Below, piece by piece: positions 15,835-24,307 of a stretch of DNA of 36,236 nt. Origin of the DNA: Thermoplasmata archaeon. GTDB taxonomy: Archaea > Thermoplasmatota > Thermoplasmata > Thermoplasmatales > Thermoplasmataceae. Position 1 is the stretch's first letter. Each line of letters starts with the position of its first letter. A program made the position numbers and the translations under genes. The DNA lies in the NCBI GenBank assembly GCA_021819605.1, contig JAKAQT010000002.1, positions 1 to 36,236 on the forward strand. Reading direction: 5' to 3'. The notes under the pieces were generated by a model. The model saw only the letters and a program-made list of their open reading frames with translations, had not been told where the DNA came from and searched no databases.

Positions 15835-17053
15835 ATGAATGATGGCAGTCAATTTCGAAACCTATCCATGGCAAGGTTTGCAAGCCTCATCGCACCTGTG
15901 CCTGCGGATATCGATGTAATTTTCAGGCTCGCCGACCACAGATCATTCCTGGCAGCTTTCGGCTCTGTAATGATCCTGTCGCTGGTTGCCGAACTCCTGA
16001 TACAGCCATACCTGTCCAGGGCTATAGACCGGTTTAACCGAAAAAAAAATACAGATGATCAATCAGGCGGTGTTCTCCATCTCGACTCTGGCAGCCGGAT
16101 TTGAGATTATCCTGAGGGGGCACTATGAAGTAATACTTCTCATGATGCTCCTCATTATTGAAATTTATTATACCGTTTCATACCAGGTCTATGCTTCAAT
16201 GGCGCAGTCCATGATAGGGAGCAAGGATGCCGGAAATTACAATGGACTTTCGGAGGTACTGGGGCAGACGCCCGTCATCATGGGAGCGTTACTTTCCACA
16301 ATACTCTGGAACGTCGTGCCACTTTCATACATTCTCCTGGCCAGCGGTGCAGCCGGAGTGCCATTATTGCTTCCGCTCGCATATGTCCGTAATGTCTGTT
16401 TACAGTTTCCTGCCCGAAGTTCACCCAGTGCTGGTATTTCCACAGGCCGGAAGATGAGATGGAGCACGGTCCTGTTCATATTCCTGTTTAACATGCCCTA
16501 TGTGGCTGTAGTCTCAGGCAATTACCTTAAACCCATCTTCATAGCTCAACTGCTCAATGGGACACCGGGGACTCTTGCTGAATCCGAAATAATTTATGCC
16601 CTGTCCGCAGTGGCAGCAGGCATTTTGGCTCCGTTGTTAATTAAGAAAATGGGAGAATTCAAGTCCGCCATGATGTTTTCGCTGATCTATGTAGCAGGAA
16701 GCATCCTGATGCCTATGTTTCCAATTATTGCAATATTCTTTCTCTTTCAGGTCAGCCATGGCACGGGAAATGCTGGCAATAGAATATCAAGAAATACACT
16801 TGTCATGCGGAATGTCCCTGCTGAGGAGATTGGGCGTTTCATTGGAAATGTGCACATTCTAGCAGTCATCGCCAGAATATCTTTACTGGTTCTCTACATA
16901 TTAACCATTGAACTGATTGGTGTCCGGATGCTTATGATAATTACGGGATCAATGGTTCTAATTGCAGTTATTGCAGGAACGGCACTTCGGAGATCTAGCA
17001 TAATTCAGGCGGAAAACCTGCGATTGCTTGAAAAGGGGTTATCAGTCCAGTAA
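15835..17053 (+). pseudogene. MFS transporter split by a +1 frameshift at an A9 tract
   Basis: Two overlapping frames make one major facilitator protein. The first (15835-16104) ends its sensible sequence at SRAIDRFNRKK, which is the MFS motif A loop between helices 2 and 3; the second (from ATG 16055 to 17053) continues with about ten membrane helices. The break is at nine consecutive A (16041-16049): with eight A the reading becomes RKK-IQM-INQ and a single ~405-residue protein results, the usual MFS length. Possible causes are a real mutation, a base-call error in a homopolymer, or RNA polymerase slippage making functional mRNA. The first helix (around SLIAPVPADIDVIF) is weakly hydrophobic, which hints at decay. 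Its 3' end overlaps the convergent helicase gene by 12 bp. The substrate is unknown. Confidence 0.75.
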
Positions 17054-19732
17054 ACCGGCAAGGCGCATGTCAAGGTCACGCTGAGGCTTCCTGGAAAGAA
17101 GCGACTGAATGAACATTTCCGGATCTTCCCGGAACTGCACCACCTTCAGTATCCCTTCCTTCACTGTCCGGGACTGCCTGTTCAGATCACTGAATTCCCT
17201 GATGATAAGATCGGTTTCAGGCGTCCCGGAATTAACCGGTCCCCTGAGATTCACATAGGCTATTGCTCCCTGGATGCTGGCAGGATCTGTGCCCGTTGAG
17301 GCTGAAAAAAGCCTGCAGTATGACCATACTTGCTGCCAGTATTCGCTCTTTATATCTCTACCGGTCTTGTAATCCAGGATAAGATAGGAACTCCCGTCCT
17401 GAGCAGAAAAAACCGCATCTATAGTTCCCTTCATGATCATGTCAGGCGGTATATGATCCATGCCAAGAAACTCCCTGAGTGGAATTGAAAATCGGGCCTC
17501 GGTTTTCCACGGTACTCTGGTATATTTACCCGGCATACTGCTGATGATCTGATCAAGGGCTCCTATCATTCCGGATAATGCATCCGGGATTTCGCTGGTA
17601 TGGACCCTGCCGGTTGTGTATTGTTCAGCAAGGCGATGAAATTCAATGCCAGTAGCAGCGCTTTGCCTCTGCTCCCTTATTCCCAGTATATTTTCATGCA
17701 GGAAGTCCCACGGCGAAGCTGCCAGCTTTACCAGTGATGGCGAAAGTTCAGTAAGATTTGAAAAATACTCTGAGATTCTCCTCCTGATCCAGTCCCTGTC
17801 TTCTCTTATTATTTTAGCTGCGTCCTCTGTCCTCCCATTGATAAACATGGAATATGCCGCATCATATTTTCTCACAAGACTAAAATCTGATTGCGTATGA
17901 TTCTCCACAATCTGGCATATTTTATCATCGAAGTAGAATTCCTTCCATGTTCTGCGATCTGTAACAACACTGAGCCTCTCCCTTGCCCGCGTCGTTGCGA
18001 CGTAGTCAATCCTGTAGGGTTCGTCACGAAGGTCAGATTCCACGTCTGTCCCGGTCATGCCAGATACAATGGCATATGACAGCAGATCCAGGAACTTCAA
18101 CCTCCCGTTTGTGCGTGAAGGAATATAAATTACATTATGGAACTCCTGTCCTTTTGCCTTGTGCACAGTCAGTATATTGATTTGAGATTTCTTCAGGTCT
18201 TCCTCCTGATCGAGAACAGACATGTCCAGGAAATCCAGATAATCCTTTGGCTGAAAGTCAGTGACATTGTTCTGATAGTCAGCGGAGGCAGAATAAATGG
18301 AGGAGGCAGCAGAGAAGTATTCCTGTCCCAGGGAAACAGATATGGGGATTATGACCTGATCCAGTGCTGTACGCACAACCTCTATGCCTGTGTTCATTCC
18401 ACGCAGGTCTGAGATGCGGGACGGGATGATGGATTCGTCCTGATTATTATTAAGTTTCTCTGAAATTTCCACAGCCTCATGGAATGCCAGTCCGGAAAAT
18501 GGTGTGAAAAGGCCCCTCTTAAGATAATCTCTGCCGGGCAGGAGAATACATCTTAAGAAGGACATTACCTCACTCAGTTGATCCGATGGACGGCCCTTGG
18601 TCAGTGTTGAGGAGAACTGCAGTCCAGTGCTGGAAAGAAGTTTATGGATCCTTGCAAGCTGTGTGTTTGTCCTGACAATAATTGCATAATCTCCTGCAAT
18701 TCCTCTGTTCAGCATATCAGTAAGTGCATTAACTGCAGCGCTTTCCGGCTCATCAGCAGTAATTACCGTAACCTTCTCGCCGTCTCCCTTCTCCGGATTA
18801 TGGAAGCCCTGAAGTTCGCTGGAAATTGAGCGATCTGAAATCCTTGACTCCAGCAGCCTTGATGAATAGTTCAGAATATTGTTGGTGCTTCTCCAGTTGA
18901 TTTTCTTCGTCACCTTGCTGTAGCCCTGCCGGGAAATGAAATCGTTGAACTGGGACAGGCTTCCGCCCTGGAATCCGAATATGGACTGCTTCCTGTCCCC
19001 CACAAAGAATCTCCTTGTTGCAATCCTCTCTGCAAGCGCAACCTGTTCCCTGCTCAGGTCCTGAAACTCATCCACAAGAACATAATCCTTCACCGGAGCA
19101 TCTATCTGGATCAGGTAATTGTGCAGGATGTCATTGTAATCAACCATTCCATGGCCTTTCTTGTAATCCTCATAGAATGCGTAAATTTCTGTGAAATCAT
19201 GCAGAAGGCGTTCATAGCCATCCATCCCGATCTGATCATCTTCCTGGTCCACCAGCTTTTCCCTTATAATTTCCAGAACCTGCTCTGAGTTTATGTCCTG
19301 TGGATAAATCCCGAAGCTCTTGATGTACCTGATCATGTTTTCGAACCGTGGCACAATATCTGATTTCACATAATCATCTGAATAATTGAATGTCTTCAGC
19401 TCCCTGAGTTTTCTGAAAATTAAGAAGCGGAGAAGTGAATTTGAAACAAGATCGTCAGGAGTGCTCCCCTCATCCATTCTGAATGCCAGGCTGTGCATGG
19501 TGCCTATGTCCATTAAATAGATGGATTCGAGAAGTACGGGATCGCCAGCAGCCATCTGCATTATCCTATCAAACATCTCTCTGGCTGCCCTGTTTGTGAA
19601 CGTAAGGCAGGCGATCCTCTGGCCGGGTACCCCGTTCTTCAGCAGGCCAATAACAGTGTCTGCAATCTCCCATGTCTTTCCTGTTCCGGGGTTTGCAACG
19701 ACCAGTACATCACTGTCCGGTGGAAGAAGCAT
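17042..19732 (-). CDS. UvrD/Rep-family helicase fused to a PD-(D/E)XK nuclease
   Basis: DNA helicase-nuclease for break repair or end processing, comparable in domain order to AddA/RecB. 896 residues. Superfamily 1 motifs in order: Walker A ANPGTGKT (13-20), LTFTNRAAREM, Walker B VDEFQD (~217-222), VGDRKQSIFGFQGG, NWRSTNN, ILTVHKAKGQEF and ATTRARERLS. The C-terminal ~250 residues carry a RecB-like nuclease: TGIEFHRLAEQ, the acidic GTIDAVF, and LDYKTG (~785-790) with the catalytic Asp and Lys. The N-terminus is short, starting only 12 residues before the Walker A and lacking the usual Q motif; a stop codon 8 codons upstream and a TATA box 26 bp from the ATG confirm this is the true start. No AddB or RecC partner is nearby. 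Confidence 0.88.
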   Translation of the reverse strand: MLLPPDSDVLVVANPGTGKTWEIADTVIGLLKNGVPGQRIACLTFTNRAAREMFDRIMQMAAGDPVLLESIYLMDIGTMHSLAFRMDEGSTPDDLVSNSLLRFLIFRKLRELKTFNYSDDYVKSDIVPRFENMIRYIKSFGIYPQDINSEQVLEIIREKLVDQEDDQIGMDGYERLLHDFTEIYAFYEDYKKGHGMVDYNDILHNYLIQIDAPVKDYVLVDEFQDLSREQVALAERIATRRFFVGDRKQSIFGFQGGSLSQFNDFISRQGYSKVTKKINWRSTNNILNYSSRLLESRISDRSISSELQGFHNPEKGDGEKVTVITADEPESAAVNALTDMLNRGIAGDYAIIVRTNTQLARIHKLLSSTGLQFSSTLTKGRPSDQLSEVMSFLRCILLPGRDYLKRGLFTPFSGLAFHEAVEISEKLNNNQDESIIPSRISDLRGMNTGIEVVRTALDQVIIPISVSLGQEYFSAASSIYSASADYQNNVTDFQPKDYLDFLDMSVLDQEEDLKKSQINILTVHKAKGQEFHNVIYIPSRTNGRLKFLDLLSYAIVSGMTGTDVESDLRDEPYRIDYVATTRARERLSVVTDRRTWKEFYFDDKICQIVENHTQSDFSLVRKYDAAYSMFINGRTEDAAKIIREDRDWIRRRISEYFSNLTELSPSLVKLAASPWDFLHENILGIREQRQSAATGIEFHRLAEQYTTGRVHTSEIPDALSGMIGALDQIISSMPGKYTRVPWKTEARFSIPLREFLGMDHIPPDMIMKGTIDAVFSAQDGSSYLILDYKTGRDIKSEYWQQVWSYCRLFSASTGTDPASIQGAIAYVNLRGPVNSGTPETDLIIREFSDLNRQSRTVKEGILKVVQFREDPEMFIQSLLSRKPQRDLDMRLAGLLD

Positions 19733-19752
19733 TGAAATATATAATGCCGGAC

Positions 19753-19762
19753 CTTAAATAAT
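19753..19762 (-). promoter_or_regulatory. TATA box for helicase-nuclease gene
   Basis: On the minus strand ATTATTTAAG is centred 26 bp from the ATG at 19732, which fixes the short N-terminus of the helicase. Confidence 0.5.
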
Positions 19763-19836
19763 TAACCTGCGGCACATGGCAATGCTGCTAAGAATCTTGT
19801 GACGTTCTCGCCTCCACTGATTACCTCCCAGATCCG

Positions 19837-20439
19837 TCAGTAATCTATGCCCTTTCTGGCAGGAACACCTGCAGCATAGGGGTGCTTTACTTCCCTCATA
19901 TCTGTTATGAGGTCCGCTCTTTCAATTATCTCATCAGGCATTTTCCTTCCGGTCAGAACTATTTCCGTGTGGATTGGCCTGTTGTCTATAAAATCAAGGA
20001 CCTCCTGCAGGGGGAGCAGATCATAATAAACTGCAACATTGATCTCGTCCATTATGACAACGTCCCAGTTTCCATCATAGACCTGTTCCTTCATTGTTTT
20101 GAAAGCTTTCATGGTTTTTTCGGCATATTCCTCGGGAGGGCTGCCCCGCGGCCTGATTACCACATTTCTGATCCTCTTCCTGTCCTCAGCAGGAATGTCT
20201 TCCTCCCATGCTATGAAATAGGGCATCCCCACGTATTCCACCACAAGGTTGCTGTCAATTTTTGATGCCAGCCTGTTCTCGCCGTAAGTGCCAAGCTTCA
20301 TGAACTGGATTACGTAAACTCTCAGGCCCCATCCAAGCGCCCTGAAGGCAAGGCCAAATGCAGCCGTTGTTTTTCCCTTTCCATTTCCTGTATATACTTC
20401 CACGAGGCCTTTATTCAGCTTGACAGCCACTTTCTCCAC
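19837..20439 (-). CDS. cobA: Cob(I)alamin adenosyltransferase, CobA/BtuR type
   Basis: Transfers adenosyl from ATP to cob(I)alamin to make coenzyme B12. The P-loop TGNGKGKTTAAFG of the CobA family, VIMDEINVA, VLTGRKMP and the closing segment MREVKHPYAAGVPARKGIDY are all diagnostic. The frame opens at a GTG (20463), but that codon abuts the divergent TATA element; GTG 20439 is at leaderless distance (about 28 bp) and GTG 20430 follows a GGTGGAG Shine-Dalgarno by 3 nt, so the true start is one of these two. I take 20439 (200 residues). No other cobalamin gene is in the window, so this may serve B12 salvage. Confidence 0.92.
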   Translation of the reverse strand: MEKVAVKLNKGLVEVYTGNGKGKTTAAFGLAFRALGWGLRVYVIQFMKLGTYGENRLASKIDSNLVVEYVGMPYFIAWEEDIPAEDRKRIRNVVIRPRGSPPEEYAEKTMKAFKTMKEQVYDGNWDVVIMDEINVAVYYDLLPLQEVLDFIDNRPIHTEIVLTGRKMPDEIIERADLITDMREVKHPYAAGVPARKGIDY

Positions 20440-20463
20440 CTTTTGACTTGATGCAGCAAGCAC

Positions 20464-20471
20464 ATATTAAT
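20464..20471. promoter_or_regulatory. Shared palindromic TATA element between cobA and nep1
   Basis: ATATTAAT reads nearly the same (ATTAATAT) on the other strand and is the only TATA-like box between the two divergent genes. It is about 24 bp before the nep1 GTG at 20491 and about 28 bp before the cobA GTG at 20439, so one element may serve both directions. Confidence 0.45.
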
Positions 20472-20490
20472 CATGTTCAGATTATGGTCA

Positions 20491-21159
20491 GTGCTTTCAC
20501 TGGTTGTCGTAGATGCTGAACTGGAAACCATACCGGACATTATGAAGGATGATTATTCAATTAGAATTCAGGCCAAGAAGAGAGGAAAACCTGCTTCCAA
20601 GATGCTCCTGGACAGTAATTTCATGCATTCGGCTATTGAACGTTACTTCCCTGGTGAATCAACCAGAAGAGGCAGGCCAGACATAATCTTTCATTTGCTG
20701 ATGACATCGCTCGAATCAATTCTGAACAAGAAATCAGGGCTCAGGGTTATAATACACACCAGAAACAACCGGATTATAGAAATTAACCCTTCCATCAGGC
20801 TTCCTAAATCATATAACAGATTTGTGGGGCTTATGGAGGACCTGTTTGACAAAAAGGCAATCGGATCTCAGTCTGAAACTCTCATGAAGGTTACAGATGG
20901 GGGCTGGAAAGATGCCCTCAATATGGCAGGGGGAGAGAAGATCCTGCTTTCTCCGAAAGGAATCCCGGGGAAAATCGCTGACGTTTTTCATGGCACCGGA
21001 GACAAGTCTGTGATCATTGGAGGTTTTTCTCAGGGAGACTTCATTTCTGATGTTTATTCCCTGGGGTCCGGGATTTCCATATACCCGGATGAGCTCACCA
21101 TCTGGTCTGTGGCAATGGAATGCATATGCCAGTACGAGAGAGACTATGGATTCATATGA
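20491..21159 (+). CDS. nep1: Ribosome biogenesis methyltransferase Nep1/EMG1
   Basis: SPOUT-family N1-pseudouridine methyltransferase acting on small-subunit rRNA and needed for 30S assembly. The diagnostic segment RRGRPDIIFHLLMTSLES is present with INPSIRLPKSYNRFVGLMEDL after it, and the C-terminal SAM-binding knot region reads IIGGFSQGDFIS and IYPDELTIWSVAMEC. The frame can be extended to ATG 20473, but the GTG at 20491 gives the family N-terminus (MLSLVVVDAELE) and is at leaderless distance from the TATA element; this start gives 222 residues. It is followed after 110 bp by rps15, so ribosome genes are grouped here. Confidence 0.92.
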   Translation: MLSLVVVDAELETIPDIMKDDYSIRIQAKKRGKPASKMLLDSNFMHSAIERYFPGESTRRGRPDIIFHLLMTSLESILNKKSGLRVIIHTRNNRIIEINPSIRLPKSYNRFVGLMEDLFDKKAIGSQSETLMKVTDGGWKDALNMAGGEKILLSPKGIPGKIADVFHGTGDKSVIIGGFSQGDFISDVYSLGSGISIYPDELTIWSVAMECICQYERDYGFI

Positions 21160-21190
21160 TTGATCAGGATCGCCCCCTTATTGCTTCAAA

Positions 21191-21230
21191 CTTTTTTAAG
21201 CGGAGCGGCACAACAAAAAAATAAATTAAT
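21191..21230 (+). promoter_or_regulatory. Promoter region of rps15-recJ
   Basis: Two AT boxes, CTTTTTTAAG (21191-21200) and ATAAATTAAT (21221-21230), precede rps15. The second would give an RNA starting near 21250 and a leader of about 20 nt. The T6 in the first may also act as a terminator for nep1. Confidence 0.4.
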
Positions 21231-21269
21231 ACGGTAAAGATAAAGGAAGACCAAAAGGTTAGGATCAAA

Positions 21270-21707
21270 ATGGCACGAATGCATACCAGAAAAAGAGGAA
21301 AATCAAAGTCCAGAAAGATATACGGCAATCAGAAACCCAACTGGATTCAATTTTCGAACGATGAAATAACGAAAATGATAGTGGACATGAAGAAGTCGGG
21401 CACTTCGCCCTCAATGATAGGAATAAGGCTCAGGGATGAATATGGAATTCCAGGAGCTAAGACCATCCTTGGCAAGAAGCTTGGCCAGGTGCTGGTTGAG
21501 GCAGGTCTAACTGATCCTGTTCCTGAAGACCTCATGAATCTCATAAAGAGGTATCAGAATGCCTCAAAGCATATGGAGCTCAATTCAAAGGATTTCAGCA
21601 ACAAGAGAGGCCAGATGCTTATAATGTCAAAAATACTCAGGATGGTAAAATATTACAAGAGAGAGGGCAAGCTGGCACCTGAATGGAACCTGGCCAAGGT
21701 ACTTTGA
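21270..21707 (+). CDS. rps15: Ribosomal protein uS15 (archaeal S15)
   Basis: Small-subunit protein binding 16S rRNA. 145 residues, the archaeal/eukaryal long form with an N-terminal extension ([14 protein letters not shown]) and the conserved S15 core, including [15 protein letters not shown] and the helical [23 protein letters not shown] end. It is highly basic. The DHH-family exonuclease gene begins 4 nt after its stop, so the two are one operon. Confidence 0.95.
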   Translation: MARMHTRKRGKSKSRKIYGNQKPNWIQFSNDEITKMIVDMKKSGTSPSMIGIRLRDEYGIPGAKTILGKKLGQVLVEAGLTDPVPEDLMNLIKRYQNASKHMELNSKDFSNKRGQMLIMSKILRMVKYYKREGKLAPEWNLAKVL

Positions 21708-21711
21708 ATAA

Positions 21712-23064
21712 ATGCTTAAGGATATAGTGGATGAAAAATTCTACAGCATTCTTCAGGAGGGTGCTGCCAGAATACTCAGCAACGATTATGTGAGGCTATT
21801 GACCCATTATGATGGGGACGGAGGCAGTGCTGCCATAATTCTTGCCAGAGCATTGCGCCGAAAGAACATAAAGTTCCATATTGGATTTATAAAGAGCCTT
21901 GATGGGATCAAATTCAGGGAAAGGTTTGAAGAGGCCAGGGATCTCTTCACCGTGATCACCGATGCCGGTTCTGATCAGGCAGGATCAATAAGCGAATATG
22001 AGAATGTGGTGATTCTTGACCACCATTTCTTCCGGGAAACTCCTTTTAAGGGCCTGAATATAAATGCCCGGAATTACGGCGTCGACGGGACTAGAGAGGC
22101 ATGTGGCGCCACAATGGCTTTCCTGATGGCAATTGCCATTGATGAGACAAATGCTGATCTCCTGCCTTTCATGGTATCAGGGGCCATAGCTGACAAACAG
22201 GATATTGGTGGCTTTCGTGGCCTCAACAGGATAATAATGGAACATTATGGCAAAGGGCTGAAACCTGAGCACACATTGAATCTTGAAGGGCAGACCCTGC
22301 AGGAGGGTATCACCTACTCCACGGACCCGTTCTTTTTTGATCTTTCAGGAAAGCCTGAAAATGTGAAATCCGAGTTGCAGAAACTTTCCATAGACGGCAA
22401 CAGGAGCATTTTTGATCTTACTGACGATGAGAAAAGAGTGCTGGCAGAGTACCTGTCCTGGAGACTGCTTTCCCAGAACGCCGGCCCGGAAGCAATTAAA
22501 TACGTTGAAAGCGACATCCTGAAATTCCCCGGCAGCGATTTCAGCTCCAAGGAAATCAGTTCAATTGTAGACGGCAACGCCAAGGTTGGAATGAATTCTG
22601 TCCCGGTTGTGTATTTTCTTGGTGACGATAGCTTCCGCAACGATATGATAGATAACTGGAAGATTTTCAAGACGAAACTGATAGAGTATGCCTACAGGGC
22701 ATACAAGGAAATATTCGAAGATACAAACGTTCGATACTTTTATGCTCCGGAATCTGAGATGGCCGGGGCAATAAGCGGGATTCTCATGCTTTACATGCTG
22801 AAGCAGGACAAGCCCCTCATAGGATTCAACGTCGGGACAGGTGATACCAAGGTTTCTTCAAGGGGATCAAGAAGACAGGTTGAACGGGGGCTCAACCTTT
22901 CACTTGTGATGAAGAAAAGCGCTGAAGAAGTTGGTGGATCCGGAGGTGGACACGACATTGCCGCTGGTGCCGTGATCCCCAGAGGAAAGGAAAAGCAGTT
23001 TGTGGAAGTTGCCAACAGGATAGTTGGGGATCAGCTCAATCATCTCTTCAACGATCAAAATTGA
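21712..23064 (+). CDS. RecJ-like DHH-family phosphoesterase/exonuclease
   Basis: Single-strand exonuclease-like protein of the archaeal RecJ group (GAN/RecJ1 relatives, some of which bind GINS and the replicative helicase). 450 residues. DHH domain motifs: HYDGDG with D34 and D36, ITDAGSDQ (~82-88), and LDHH at 102-105. The DHHA1 domain at the C-terminus contains GGSGGGHDIAAG (~408-419). All metal ligands are present, so catalytic activity is expected. Pairing with rps15 in one operon is a known archaeal arrangement. Alternatives within DHH are oligoribonuclease-like enzymes. Confidence 0.9.
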   Translation: MLKDIVDEKFYSILQEGAARILSNDYVRLLTHYDGDGGSAAIILARALRRKNIKFHIGFIKSLDGIKFRERFEEARDLFTVITDAGSDQAGSISEYENVVILDHHFFRETPFKGLNINARNYGVDGTREACGATMAFLMAIAIDETNADLLPFMVSGAIADKQDIGGFRGLNRIIMEHYGKGLKPEHTLNLEGQTLQEGITYSTDPFFFDLSGKPENVKSELQKLSIDGNRSIFDLTDDEKRVLAEYLSWRLLSQNAGPEAIKYVESDILKFPGSDFSSKEISSIVDGNAKVGMNSVPVVYFLGDDSFRNDMIDNWKIFKTKLIEYAYRAYKEIFEDTNVRYFYAPESEMAGAISGILMLYMLKQDKPLIGFNVGTGDTKVSSRGSRRQVERGLNLSLVMKKSAEEVGGSGGGHDIAAGAVIPRGKEKQFVEVANRIVGDQLNHLFNDQN

Positions 23065-23092
23065 ATGACGGATTTCGTTAAAGAGCGATAGC

Positions 23093-23100
23093 TTTTTTAT
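23093..23100 (+). terminator. T-tract downstream of recJ, also a possible TATA box
   Basis: Six T followed by AT lie 29 bp after the recJ stop, fitting an archaeal oligo-T terminator. The same bases could be the TATA box for the methyltransferase at 23133 (about 37 bp away, with a short leader containing AGGAAG). Confidence 0.3.
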
Positions 23101-23132
23101 TCAAGTCAAACTGAAGCAACAGGAAGAAATCA

Positions 23133-23747
23133 ATGAGCGAAGAAAGTAGTGAGGATAGCCTGTATTTGCCAGGGGAAGAGAAGTTTGGCCTCTTCTCGTC
23201 TGCCTTTTACGGGATTGTGAACACAGTGCCGACCCTCCGGAGATTCTACAATTTCGTGGAGTCACAGGTTGCGTCAATGAAATTTGATTCCATACTGGAT
23301 ATAGGGTCCGGGCAGGGCACCGTTCTCCTCAGAATCATGAAGGATAACATGACCGCCAAAGGAATGGGCATAGACCCATCACCCGGAATGGTGAGGATAT
23401 CCATGAAGAAGTGCATGCGAATGGGCATGTGCGATCGTGTTTCATTTCTCCCTGGAAGCAGCCGCAATATACCTGGAGACAGGAATTTCGACATTATCTA
23501 CACCAGCATTTCCTTCCATCACTGGAAACACAGGGCCGAAAGCGTCCAGCAGGTTCTGCAGCATGTAAACAGGGGAGGGAAGTTTCTGATCTTTGAGATT
23601 ACTAATGATGGCAGTTTCAACAGAAGATTTGTCAGGTCGCATCTGATGGAAAGAAGTGATTTTATTGAAATTGGAAAGGCCTTAAATGTGGTGCCGGAAT
23701 TGATAGAATCCGGAGGCTACATAATGGCGGCCTTCAGCAGAGACTAG
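23133..23747 (+). CDS. Class I SAM-dependent methyltransferase, substrate unknown
   Basis: 204 residues. Motif I is ILDIGSGQGTVLL (~54-66), followed by GMGIDPSPGMV (Asp of motif II binding the SAM ribose) and FDIIYTSISFHHW (motif IV). The pattern is that of the small-molecule methyltransferases (methyltransf_11/25 group). N-terminal residues 20-50 (FSSAFYGIVNTVPTLRRFY) form a lid-like helix. Monocistronic; AGGAAG lies about 7 nt before the ATG. The 3' end is 3 bp from the convergent rhodanese stop. No neighbour identifies the substrate. Confidence 0.85.
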   Translation: MSEESSEDSLYLPGEEKFGLFSSAFYGIVNTVPTLRRFYNFVESQVASMKFDSILDIGSGQGTVLLRIMKDNMTAKGMGIDPSPGMVRISMKKCMRMGMCDRVSFLPGSSRNIPGDRNFDIIYTSISFHHWKHRAESVQQVLQHVNRGGKFLIFEITNDGSFNRRFVRSHLMERSDFIEIGKALNVVPELIESGGYIMAAFSRD

Positions 23748-23750
23748 GCA

Positions 23751-24101
23751 TTACTTTTCGGTTGCCTTGCCCGACCCGTGCCATGCCATCATGCCTCCCT
23801 TAAGATGGCCAACATTCGAAATGCCATTTCTGAGAAGAGCAGCCGCTGCAGCACGGCTCCTGTGTCCGGTGGCACAGACCAGGAGATAGGAAGAATTCCT
23901 GTCCAGGCTGGCCAGATTTCGCTTCAGGGTGCCAAGAGGTTTCAATTCAGATCCCTGTATGTGCCCCCTACCATATTCGGGTGGCGTTCTCACATCTATA
24001 ACTCTGTGATTTTCCTCCCTCATCATTTTTTCAAATTCTTCGGGATCATATTCCCTCAATCCTTCTGGTGTCCTGAAATAATCCATTATACCCATAATCA
24101 T
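23751..24101 (-). CDS. Single-domain rhodanese-like sulfurtransferase
   Basis: 116 residues with one rhodanese domain: VIDVRTPPEYGRGHI (~34-48), the active-site loop CATGHRSR with Cys76, and LKGGMMAWHGSG at the end. The active Cys is present, so it could carry a persulfide; the physiological acceptor is unknown. Three Met codons open the frame (24101, 24095, 24086). A TATA-like AATATATATCC at about 24118-24128 places a leaderless start at 24101 or 24095. Confidence 0.88.
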   Translation of the reverse strand: MIMGIMDYFRTPEGLREYDPEEFEKMMREENHRVIDVRTPPEYGRGHIQGSELKPLGTLKRNLASLDRNSSYLLVCATGHRSRAAAAALLRNGISNVGHLKGGMMAWHGSGKATEK

Positions 24102-24137
24102 CCCATACAGGCAGGATATATATTCATATTGCCGGTC

Positions 24138-24260
24138 TCAGACGGACATTCGGGAATTACTGAAATTCGTGTGCCCTGAAAGATGGGCTGCTGCCAGAAG
24201 CTCCAGCATCAGAAGTTTGCCTGCCTTTTCATCTGCAATTTCTATATTAATGGCGCCCAT
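24138..24260 (-). CDS. Candidate 40-residue leaderless ORF
   Basis: ATG 24260 to TGA 24138, too short to be listed by usual gene finders. The product begins MGAINIEIADEKAGKLL, has an amphipathic, Leu/Ala-rich helix in the middle (about residues 11-26) and ends in a polar Ser/Asn tail. The codons resemble those of neighbouring real genes. The ATG is 22-23 bp from the palindromic TATA box shared with the RuvC-like gene. No family recognised; could be a regulatory or scaffold micro-protein, or the end of a lost longer gene. Confidence 0.35.
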   Translation of the reverse strand: MGAINIEIADEKAGKLLMLELLAAAHLSGHTNFSNSRMSV

Positions 24261-24278
24261 GGATTCTGAATGCAAAAG

Positions 24279-24286
24279 ATTTAAAT
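24279..24286. promoter_or_regulatory. Palindromic TATA element serving both directions
   Basis: ATTTAAAT is a perfect palindrome. It is 25-26 bp before the plus-strand ATG 24308 and 22-23 bp before the minus-strand ATG 24260, so it may drive both. Confidence 0.45.
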
Positions 24287-24307
24287 GGATGAGGAATTAT
24301 GAAGTGA

